Positions 7,675-14,006 of a stretch of 14,707 nucleotides of DNA are shown here, in pieces. This DNA is from Zeimonas sp036675585 (lineage in GTDB: Bacteria; Pseudomonadota; Gammaproteobacteria; Burkholderiales; Burkholderiaceae_E): NCBI GenBank assembly GCA_036675585.1, contig JAKFES010000037.1:1-14707 (forward strand). Direction: 5' to 3'. Within the stretch, counting starts at the first letter, position 1. Every line of letters starts with the position of its first letter. The translations under genes were made by a program, and so were the position numbers. The notes under the pieces are model-generated. The model saw nothing but the letters and a program-made list of their open reading frames with translations. It had not been told where the DNA came from and did no database searches.

Positions 7675-9357
7675 ATGCCCACGCACCCGAATCCGTATCG
7701 CCAGGGACTCGATCGCAATCCGGCGAATTTCGCGGCGTTGTCGCCGTTGAGCCTGGTGGCCTGGGCGGCCGACGTCTACCCCGGGCACTGCGCGGCGATC
7801 CACGGCCCGTTGCGCTACACCTGGGCGCAGATGATGGATCGCGCACGGCGACTCGCGTCGCTGCTCGCCGCGCGCGACATCGGCGTGGGCGACACGGTGT
7901 CGGTGCTGCTGCCGAACATTCCGGCGATGATCGACGCGCATTTCGGCGTCCCGATGACCGGCGCGGTGCTCAACACGATCAACACGCGGCTCGACGCGCA
8001 GACGGTCGCCTTCCAGCTGCGTCATTCGCAGGCGAAGGTGCTCGTCGTCGACCGCGAGTTCGCGCCGACCGCGCGCCAGGCACTCGATGCGCTTGCCGCC
8101 GACGGGAGCCGGCTGCCGTTCGTCGTCGACGTCGACGACCCGGTCTACGAAGGCGCCGGCGAGCGGATCGGCGACGTCGAGTACGAGTCCTGGCTCGCCT
8201 CGGGCGATCCGGCGTTCGAATGGCGCCTGCCCGAGGACGAATGGGATGCGATCGGGCTGAACTACACGTCGGGCACCACCGGGGATCCGAAAGGCGTCGT
8301 CGTGCATCATCGCGGCGCGTATCTGAACGCGGTCGGCAACGCGCTCGCGTGGGCGCTGCCGCGCCATCCCGTCTATCTGTGGACGCTGCCGATGTTCCAC
8401 TGCAACGGCTGGTGCTTCCCGTGGACGCTCCCGGCGGTGGCGGGGACCAGCGTGTGCCTGCGCAAGGTCGAGGCGAAGGCGATCCTCGATCTGGTGCGCA
8501 CGCACCGGGTGACGCACTTCTGCGGCGCGCCGATCGTGCACAGCACGCTCATCGACGCGCCGGCCGCGATGAAGGAAGGCATCGACTGGCCGGTGCGTGC
8601 GATGGTCGCCGGCGCGGCGCCGCCCGCATCGATGATCGAGGGCATGGAGCGCATGGGTTGGGAAGTGACCCACGTCTACGGCCTCACCGAGGTCTACGGC
8701 CCGGCGTCGGTCTGCGTGAAGCACGACGCGTGGAACGCACTCGACCTGGCGGGGCGGGTCGAGCGCAATGCGCGCCAGGGCGTGCGCTACCAGGTGCAGG
8801 AAGGATTGACCGTCGTCGATCCGAAGACGATGAAGGAGGTGCCGCGCGACGGCGAGACGATGGGCGAGGTCGTCTTTCGCGGCAACATCGTCATGAAGGG
8901 GTATTTGAAGAACCCCAAGTCGACCGACGAGGCATTCGCCGGCGGCTGGTTCCACACGGGCGACCTCGGCGTGCTGCATGCCGACGGCTACGTGAAGCTG
9001 AAGGACCGCGCCAAGGACGTCATCATTTCGGGCGGCGAGAACATCAGCTCGATCGAGGTCGAGGATGCGCTGTACAAGCACCCGGCGGTGCTCGCCTGCG
9101 CGGTCGTCGCGCGCCCCGACGAGAAATGGGGCGAGACGCCGCTCGCCTTCGTCGAGGTGCGCGCCGAGCGCACGCCGCGTACGGCGCAGGAGGAGAAGGT
9201 CCTCGCCGACGAGTTGATCGCGCATTGTCGCGCGCATCTCGCGCGCTACAAGTGTCCGCGCGAGGTCCGCTTCCAGCCGGTGCCGAGGACCTCGACCGGC
9301 AAGATCCAGAAGCACGTGCTGCGCGCGCAGGCGAAATCGGCCTCGGCGATCGGCTGA
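7675..9357 (+). CDS. AMP-forming acyl-CoA synthetase (medium-chain / DmdB-like ligase family)
   Basis: A 560-residue adenylate-forming ligase that activates a carboxylic acid to acyl-AMP, then to acyl-CoA. Seen: the AMP-binding P-loop YTSGTTGDPKG (197-207); MFHCNGWCFPW and FCGAPIVHSTLI, diagnostic of the branch containing plant AAE-type ligases and bacterial 3-methylmercaptopropionyl-CoA ligase (DmdB); VYGLTEVYGP; GWFHTGDLG with Asp430; DRAKDVIISGGENIS (hinge and CoA-binding loop); and the catalytic C-terminal Lys543 in STGKIQK. ATG 7675 is chosen over in-frame TTG 7603 and ATG 7624 because a GAAGG Shine-Dalgarno lies eight bases upstream and the product then starts MPTHPNPYRQGLDRNPANF, as in relatives. 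It stands alone, divergent from the membrane-protein/channel pair and convergent with the VOC gene. The acyl substrate cannot be deduced; short/medium-chain or aryl-alkanoic acids are likeliest, and a link to aryl-acetate from the oxidoreductase is only speculation. Confidence 0.9.
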   Translation: MPTHPNPYRQGLDRNPANFAALSPLSLVAWAADVYPGHCAAIHGPLRYTWAQMMDRARRLASLLAARDIGVGDTVSVLLPNIPAMIDAHFGVPMTGAVLNTINTRLDAQTVAFQLRHSQAKVLVVDREFAPTARQALDALAADGSRLPFVVDVDDPVYEGAGERIGDVEYESWLASGDPAFEWRLPEDEWDAIGLNYTSGTTGDPKGVVVHHRGAYLNAVGNALAWALPRHPVYLWTLPMFHCNGWCFPWTLPAVAGTSVCLRKVEAKAILDLVRTHRVTHFCGAPIVHSTLIDAPAAMKEGIDWPVRAMVAGAAPPASMIEGMERMGWEVTHVYGLTEVYGPASVCVKHDAWNALDLAGRVERNARQGVRYQVQEGLTVVDPKTMKEVPRDGETMGEVVFRGNIVMKGYLKNPKSTDEAFAGGWFHTGDLGVLHADGYVKLKDRAKDVIISGGENISSIEVEDALYKHPAVLACAVVARPDEKWGETPLAFVEVRAERTPRTAQEEKVLADELIAHCRAHLARYKCPREVRFQPVPRTSTGKIQKHVLRAQAKSASAIG

Positions 9358-9403
9358 TCGCGGGCCGCGCCGGGCCGGCGTCGTGGGTCGCGTGCCGACG
9401 ACT

Positions 9404-10069
9404 TCAGTCGATCAGGCGCCAGCCGTTCGGCGTCTGCAGTTCGGCGCCGAGCGCGGGCAGCGCGCCGCGCGCGACGACGATGCGCCGATCGTCGGGCAGC
9501 CCGCGCTCGATCGCGCCGGGATCGGGGGCGACGAGGCGCAGCGCGAGCAGCGACACGCCCGAAGCGGCGAGTGCATCGGCCGGATGACGCTCGGGCCGGG
9601 CTCCGCCCGGCCACGCGATGCGCGTGGGGCGCAGCCGTTGCGCGTCGCTCCACCGGTGCACGGCGCTCGCCGCGTCGACCGGCATCGCGATCCGCCACGT
9701 CCACGCACCGCGCGTCATCGCTTCGATCCGCTCGCCCGGCGCTTCGGGTGCATCGAGCGCCGGGACCCGGCAGACGAAATGCACCAGCCGCGGCCGTAGC
9801 GCGATGCGCGCGCGCACCGTCGGGTCGTCCAGGCCGAAGGGGCGCGGGATCGCCGGCTGCGCCTGCGACGGATCGACGGCGATCAGCTCCAGATACGTGC
9901 GCGCGCCGATGCGCAGCACGCGATTGTGCGTGCCCCATCCGGGGTGCGAGCCACCCGCGACCGACGCGACGCCGGTGCGTTCGCGCAGCCACCGGTCGGC
10001 CTGTTCGAGCGTCGCGCAGGCGACGACGAGATGGTCGAGTTCGGGCAGGGCGGCGCGCGTCGACGGCAT
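9404..10069 (-). CDS. VOC-superfamily glyoxalase-like domain protein
   Basis: A 221-residue soluble protein resembling the Glyoxalase_3-type domain of the vicinal oxygen chelate superfamily. Seen: an opening beta strand LDHLVVACATLEQADRWL; SHPGWGTHNRVLRIGARTYLELIAVD, a family signature with a His and a Glu suited to metal binding; a second module with RLVHFVCRVPAL; and the ending LQTPNGWRLID. Such proteins bind a divalent metal and catalyse isomerisation, dioxygenation or thiol-transfer chemistry; which applies here is unknown. I prefer the ATG at 10069-10067 because LDHLVV then lies close to the N-terminus; the in-frame ATG at 10102 adds eleven unremarkable residues and leaves only nine bases to argS. 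It is divergent from argS and convergent with the acyl-CoA synthetase, 46 bases away; I see no convincing terminator between them. Confidence 0.8.
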   Translation of the reverse strand: MPSTRAALPELDHLVVACATLEQADRWLRERTGVASVAGGSHPGWGTHNRVLRIGARTYLELIAVDPSQAQPAIPRPFGLDDPTVRARIALRPRLVHFVCRVPALDAPEAPGERIEAMTRGAWTWRIAMPVDAASAVHRWSDAQRLRPTRIAWPGGARPERHPADALAASGVSLLALRLVAPDPGAIERGLPDDRRIVVARGALPALGAELQTPNGWRLID

Positions 10070-10097
10070 CGGGGCAGGGGCGCGACAGGGCGCCAAG

Positions 10098-10103
10098 TAC
10101 AAT
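10098..10103 (+). promoter_or_regulatory. -10-like TACAAT box eight bases before the argS start codon
   Basis: TACAAT, again in the octamer TACAATCG, is separated from the argS ATG (10112) by only eight bases (CGCGGTCC), with no room for a Shine-Dalgarno in a transcript started about seven bases after the box. A leaderless or nearly leaderless argS mRNA is implied if the box is used. No strong -35 is visible. Confidence 0.5.
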
Positions 10104-10111
10104 CGCGGTCC

Positions 10112-11896
10112 ATGTTACCCGAGCAGAAAGCGCGGATTGCCGAACGGCTGCGCACCGCGGCGCAACGGCTCGCCGCCGACGCGGGCGTCGATGTCGCGTT
10201 GCGCGAGATCGAACTCGAGCGGCCGAAACAGGCCGAACACGGCGATCTCGCCTCCAACCTCGCGCTTCAGCTCGCCCGTCCGCTGAAGTCGAACCCGCGC
10301 GCGATCGCCGAACAGCTCAAGCGCGCACTCGAGGCGCTCGAACGGGGGTCCGATGCATCGGGTGCACCGGCCGCGCTGATCGAGTCGATCGACATCGCCG
10401 GGCCGGGATTCCTGAACCTGCGGCTGCGCGCCGAGGCCAGGCGCGCGTCGATCGGGCGCGCGCTCGGCGACGCCGAAGCGTTCGGGCGCGGCGCGCGCGG
10501 CGCGGGGCGCGAGGCGCTCGTCGAGTTCGTGTCGGCGAATCCGACCGGGCCGCTGCACGTGGGGCACGGCCGGCAGGGCGCGCTCGGCGACGCGATCGCG
10601 GCGCTGCTCGAAGCCGACGGCTGGCGCGTGACGCGCGAGTTCTACTACAACGACGCCGGTGCGCAGATCGACAACCTCGCGCGCTCGGTGCAGGCGCGCG
10701 CGCGCGGCATCGAGCCGGACGACCCCCGCTTCCCGACCGACGGCTATCGCGGCGAGTACATCGGCGAGATCGCCGCCGAGTATCTCGCCGGCGCATCGGT
10801 GTCGGCCGAACGCATCGAGCCGGTGCGCGCGGCCGGCGATGCCGACGATCTCGACGCGATCCGCCGCTTCGCCGTCGCGTACCTGCGCCACGAGCAGGAC
10901 ATCGACCTGCGCGCGTTCGGCGTTCGCTTCGATCACTACTACCTCGAGTCGTCGCTGTATGCCGACGGGCGCGTCGAGGCCACCGTCGACGCGTTGCGCC
11001 GGGCCGGCCATACGTACGAGGACGGCGGCGCATGGTGGTTGCGCACGACGCGCTTCGGCGACGACAAGGACCGCGTGATGCGCAAGTCCGACGGCACGTA
11101 CACGTATTTCGTGCCCGACGTCGCGTATCACGTGACGAAATGGGAGCGCGGCTACGCGCGAGCGATCAACGTCCAGGGCTCCGATCACCACGGGACGATC
11201 GCGCGCGTTCGCGCCGGGCTGCAGGCGCTCGACCTCGGCATTCCGGCGACCTATCCCGAGTACGTGCTGCACAAGATGGTCACCGTGATGCGCGCCGGGC
11301 AGGAAGTGAAGATTTCCAAGCGCGCCGGCTCGTACGTGACGCTGCGCGACCTGATCCTGTGGACCGGCGAGGTCACCGGCGACGATGGTGCGGTGCGCAT
11401 CGACGAACGGCGCGGGCGCGACGCGGTGCGTTTCTTCCTTGTCTCGCGCAAGGCCGACAGCGAGTTCGTCTTCGACGTCGACCTCGCGCTTGCGCGCACC
11501 GACGAGAACCCGGTCTATTACATCCAGTACGCGCATGCCCGCATCTGCTCGGTGCTTGCGCAGTGGGGCGGCGACGCCGATGCGCTCGTCGCGGCGACGG
11601 CGTCGGGCGCGCTCGACCTGGCGCCGCTCGTCGGCCCGCGCGAGTTCGCGCTGTGCGCGCGCATCGCGTCGTATCCCGATACGGTGCAGGCTGCGGTCGA
11701 CGAGCTCGCGCCGCACGCGCTTGCGTTCTATCTCAAGGACTTAGCGGCGGATCTTCACTCTTACTATAATGCCGAGAGGGTGCTCGTCGACGACGAAGCG
11801 ACGCGGCGCGCGCGCCTCGCGCTGTTGCTCGCCGTGCGGCAGGTGTTTCGCAACGGGCTGGCGTTGCTCGGCGTATCGGCCCCCGAGAGGATGTGA
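10112..11896 (+). CDS. argS: Arginyl-tRNA synthetase
   Basis: A 594-residue class I aminoacyl-tRNA synthetase that charges tRNA-Arg with arginine in the cytoplasm. Order seen: N-terminal Add-1 tRNA-binding domain with LERPKQAEHGDLASNLALQL; the HIGH signature as HVGH (149-152) inside SANPTGPLHVGHGRQ; REFYYNDAGAQI; DVAYHVTKWERGY; QGSDHHG; the KMSK-equivalent KISKR (400-404) before AGSYVTLRDLI; and a DALR anticodon-binding domain with YIQYAHARICSVL and DLHSYYNAERVLVDD. Length and motifs are normal. The start is fixed by MLPEQKARIAERL, typical of betaproteobacterial ArgS, which opens with the rare TTA leucine codon; there is no Shine-Dalgarno. The stop TGA shares one base with the ATG of the SPOR gene. 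Codons 544-556 are unusually AT-rich and contain a TATAAT box. Confidence 0.98.
   Translation: MLPEQKARIAERLRTAAQRLAADAGVDVALREIELERPKQAEHGDLASNLALQLARPLKSNPRAIAEQLKRALEALERGSDASGAPAALIESIDIAGPGFLNLRLRAEARRASIGRALGDAEAFGRGARGAGREALVEFVSANPTGPLHVGHGRQGALGDAIAALLEADGWRVTREFYYNDAGAQIDNLARSVQARARGIEPDDPRFPTDGYRGEYIGEIAAEYLAGASVSAERIEPVRAAGDADDLDAIRRFAVAYLRHEQDIDLRAFGVRFDHYYLESSLYADGRVEATVDALRRAGHTYEDGGAWWLRTTRFGDDKDRVMRKSDGTYTYFVPDVAYHVTKWERGYARAINVQGSDHHGTIARVRAGLQALDLGIPATYPEYVLHKMVTVMRAGQEVKISKRAGSYVTLRDLILWTGEVTGDDGAVRIDERRGRDAVRFFLVSRKADSEFVFDVDLALARTDENPVYYIQYAHARICSVLAQWGGDADALVAATASGALDLAPLVGPREFALCARIASYPDTVQAAVDELAPHALAFYLKDLAADLHSYYNAERVLVDDEATRRARLALLLAVRQVFRNGLALLGVSAPERM
11741..11770 (+). 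promoter_or_regulatory. Candidate internal promoter inside argS, upstream of the SPOR–dsbA genes
   Basis: A perfect -10 consensus TATAAT lies at 11765-11770, spanning the Tyr and Asn codons TAT AAT of argS. A weak -35 candidate TTAGCG (11741-11746) is 18 bases upstream and matches TTGACA at only three positions. The stretch uses codons rare in this window (TTA, CTT, TCT, TAT, AAT). Transcription would start near 11777, about 120 bases before the SPOR gene. Confidence 0.5.
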
Positions 11897-12480
11897 TGGT
11901 GCATCGCTTCGTTCGATCGTCCGTCGGCCGCATGCGCGGCGGCACGTTGCTGGGTCTGCTCGTCGGCTTGATCGCGGGGCTGTCGATCGCGGTCGTCGTC
12001 GCGATGTTCGTCACGCGCGCGCCGGTGCCGTTCGTCGACAAGGGCAACCGCAACGCCGAGCGCCCGATGGAGCCGAAATCGCTCCTGGAAGCGCCCGATC
12101 CGAACGCACCGCTGAAGGCGACGACGCGCGCGCCCGAGGGCGCGCCTGCGCCGGGCTCGGCATCGGTCGCGATCGCGCCGTCGAGCGCGCCGCCGTCGGC
12201 GCCGATCACCGCGTCGCCCGCTTCGCCGCCGGCGGGCGTGCAGGCCGACGCGAGCTATCTGCTGCAGGCCGGCGCGTTCCGTTCGGCGTCCGAGGCCGAG
12301 AGCATGAAGGCGCGCCTCGCGCTGATCGGTTTCGAAGCGCGCGTGCTCGACGCGCAGGTCAACGGCCAGACGATGTATCGTGTCCGCGTCGGTCCGTACG
12401 CGCAGCTCGATTCGATGAATCGGGCGCGCGCGCGCCTCGCCGAAAACGGCATCGAGGCGTCGGTGGTCCGGCAACGATGA
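11896..12480 (+). CDS. SPOR-domain inner-membrane protein
   Basis: A 194-residue bitopic protein: a short basic cytoplasmic start (MVHRFVRSSVGRMRGG), one transmembrane helix at about 17-40 (LLGLLVGLIAGLSIAVVVAM), a long Ala/Pro/Ser-rich periplasmic linker (about 60-115), and a C-terminal SPOR domain from about 118 (ASYLLQAGAFRSASEAESMK ... YRVRVGPYAQLDSMNRARARL). SPOR domains bind denuded glycan strands at the division septum, so a role in cell division or envelope maintenance similar to FtsN/DedD is likely. ATG 11896 overlaps the argS stop by one base (TGATG) and has GAGAGG at 11885-11890; GTG 11893 is a weaker alternative. Position between argS and dsbA is, as known to me, conserved in Burkholderiales. 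It is too short and divergent to call FtsN itself. Confidence 0.88.
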   Translation: MVHRFVRSSVGRMRGGTLLGLLVGLIAGLSIAVVVAMFVTRAPVPFVDKGNRNAERPMEPKSLLEAPDPNAPLKATTRAPEGAPAPGSASVAIAPSSAPPSAPITASPASPPAGVQADASYLLQAGAFRSASEAESMKARLALIGFEARVLDAQVNGQTMYRVRVGPYAQLDSMNRARARLAENGIEASVVRQR

Positions 12481-12517
12481 AGCGTTTCGCGCGATTCCCG
12501 AACTTCCAGGACGACAG

Positions 12518-13165
12518 ATGATCGATGCCCGCAGACGTACGCTGATCGCCGCCGCGGCGGCGATCGCCGGCAGCTCGGCCGCGCCCGCCGCGCTCGCGCA
12601 ACAGGCACCCCGCGAAGGCCGAGACTATCGGCTGGTCAAGCCGCAGCAGCCCACCGAAGCGCCCGCCGGCAAGATCGAGGTCATCGAGTTCTTCTGGTAC
12701 GGGTGTCCGCACTGCAATTCGCTCGAGCCGCTGATCAACGACTGGGCGGGCAAGCTGCCGGACGACGTCGTGTTCAGGCGCGTGCACGTGCCGTTCGGCG
12801 ACCGCCGCCACCAGCAGCTGTATTACACGCTCGAGTCGATGGGCCAGGCCGATGCGCTCGGCGACGAGGTGTTCCGCGCGATCCACGTCGACGGCGATCG
12901 CCTCGATACGCCGGAGAAGATGGTCGCGATGCTGTCGCGCCACGGCGTCGACAAGGCACGGTTCCTGGACACCTGGAAGTCGTTCTCGGTACGCACGAAA
13001 ATGTCGCGCGGCGCGCAGCTCACGCAGGCCTACGGCGTCGACGGCGTTCCGGCGATGGCGGTGGCCGGGAAGTACTACACGGCACCGAGCCTGGTCGGCT
13101 CGAACGAGGGGGCCCTGCGCGTGATCGACTGGCTGGTCCAGAAGGAACGCCAGGCCGGCCGGTAG
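12518..13165 (+). CDS. dsbA: Thiol:disulfide interchange protein DsbA
   Basis: A 215-residue periplasmic oxidase that introduces disulfide bonds into exported proteins and is normally re-oxidised by DsbB (not in this window). Seen: a signal peptide, MIDARRRTLIAAAAAIAGSS with a likely cleavage after ALA near residue 28; the thioredoxin-fold active site C63-P-H-C66 in FFWYGCPHCNSLE, the classic DsbA dipeptide; the helical insertion (about 105-155); and the cis-proline loop GVDGVP with Pro178. The arginine run followed by TLI slightly recalls a Tat signal, but the export route is undecided. ATG 12518 has an AGGA Shine-Dalgarno at 12508-12511. The gap from the SPOR gene is 37 bases and the next gene starts two bases after the stop, so all are probably co-transcribed. 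Confidence 0.95.
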   Translation: MIDARRRTLIAAAAAIAGSSAAPAALAQQAPREGRDYRLVKPQQPTEAPAGKIEVIEFFWYGCPHCNSLEPLINDWAGKLPDDVVFRRVHVPFGDRRHQQLYYTLESMGQADALGDEVFRAIHVDGDRLDTPEKMVAMLSRHGVDKARFLDTWKSFSVRTKMSRGAQLTQAYGVDGVPAMAVAGKYYTAPSLVGSNEGALRVIDWLVQKERQAGR

Positions 13166-13167
13166 GC

Positions 13168-14004
13168 ATGCCGTCCGGCGCGGCAGCCGGCGCGGGTGCG
13201 TTGCGCATCGTGTCGCTGGTGCCGAGCCTGACCGAGCTGGTATGCGCGCTCGGCCTGCGCGACCGGCTCGTCGGCCGCACCGGTTTCTGCGTGCATCCGC
13301 GCGAGGCGCTGCGTGACGTGCCCAAGGTCGGCGGTACGAAGGACGTCGACATCGAGCGCGTGCGCGCGCTCGCACCCACGCATCTGCTCGTCAACGTCGA
13401 CGAGAACGAGAAGCCGACGGTCGACCGGCTCGCCGAATTCGTCCCCGGGATCGTCGTCACGCACCCGATCACGGTCGAGGACAACCTCGCGCTGATCGAG
13501 GACTTCGGCGAACGCTTCGACCGGCGCGACGATGCGCGCCGCCTCGCCGATCGGCAGCGCGAAGCGATGCAGCGGTTGCGCAAGCGCCGCTTCGAGCCGA
13601 TCGACGTGCTCTACCTGATCTGGAAGGACCCGTGGATGAGCATCGGGCGCGAGACCTTCATCGCCAACATGCTGGCCTTCGCCGGACTGCGCTCGGTGGT
13701 CGACGCTGCGCAGCCGCGCTACCCGGCCGTCGCCGATCCGTCAGCCGACGCCGCCGGCGCGCGCGTCGTGCTGCTGTCTTCCGAGCCGTACCGTTTCACC
13801 GAACGGCATCGGGCGGCCCTGGCCGCTGCGTGCGCCGCGCACGCCGATGCGCGGGCGTTGCCGCATTTCGCGACGATCGACGGCGAGATGACGTCCTGGT
13901 ACGGTGCGCGCGCAATCGACGGATTGCATTACCTGTCCGGCTATCGCGAAGCGCTCGACGGCGCGCTCGATGCGCGCTCGCCGGGCTCTCGACGGGAGGC
14001 GTGA
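13168..14004 (+). CDS. BtuF-like helical-backbone metal-receptor protein (cobalamin-binding-protein family)
   Basis: A 278-residue protein with the fold of periplasmic ABC-type cobalamin/Fe3+ receptors. Seen: RIVSLVPSLTELVCALGLRD (start of the N-lobe), GRTGFCVHPREALRDVPKVG, KDVDIERVRALAPTHLLVN, a long connecting helix (about 110-145) typical of the class, and LYLIWKDPWMSIGRETFIANMLAFAGL in the C-lobe. No signal peptide, lipobox or membrane helix precedes the fold: the N-terminus MPSGAAAGAGALRIV is short and not hydrophobic enough, and the start is only two bases after the dsbA stop. Many annotated relatives are called cobalamin-binding protein or ABC substrate-binding protein, but no permease or ATPase gene is nearby. 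Periplasmic transport is therefore doubtful, and a cytoplasmic role is the simpler reading. Ligand unknown. It lies two bases before rlpA. Confidence 0.82.
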   Translation: MPSGAAAGAGALRIVSLVPSLTELVCALGLRDRLVGRTGFCVHPREALRDVPKVGGTKDVDIERVRALAPTHLLVNVDENEKPTVDRLAEFVPGIVVTHPITVEDNLALIEDFGERFDRRDDARRLADRQREAMQRLRKRRFEPIDVLYLIWKDPWMSIGRETFIANMLAFAGLRSVVDAAQPRYPAVADPSADAAGARVVLLSSEPYRFTERHRAALAAACAAHADARALPHFATIDGEMTSWYGARAIDGLHYLSGYREALDGALDARSPGSRREA

Positions 14005-14006
14005 GC

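Noticed and set aside
9358..9403. Possible terminator between the acyl-CoA synthetase and the VOC gene, from GTCGT/ACGAC arms.
   Set aside because: Only a five-base stem with a long loop and no T-tract; indistinguishable from background in such GC-rich DNA.
7536..9587. Long alternative open frames on both strands over the acyl-CoA synthetase (for example 7536-9587 plus and 7567-9315 minus).
   Set aside because: Shadow frames of a gene with intact catalytic motifs; the translations are low-complexity and lack any recognisable domain.
10070..10102. An N-terminal extension of the VOC protein to the ATG at 10102.
   Set aside because: The eleven extra residues have no family resemblance and would place the start nine bases from the argS ATG, leaving no room for promoters.
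9571..11769. Open frames over argS in other frames (9571-11769 plus, 10115-11716 minus).
   Set aside because: Arg-rich shadow translations; the argS frame carries HVGH, KISKR and the anticodon-binding domain.
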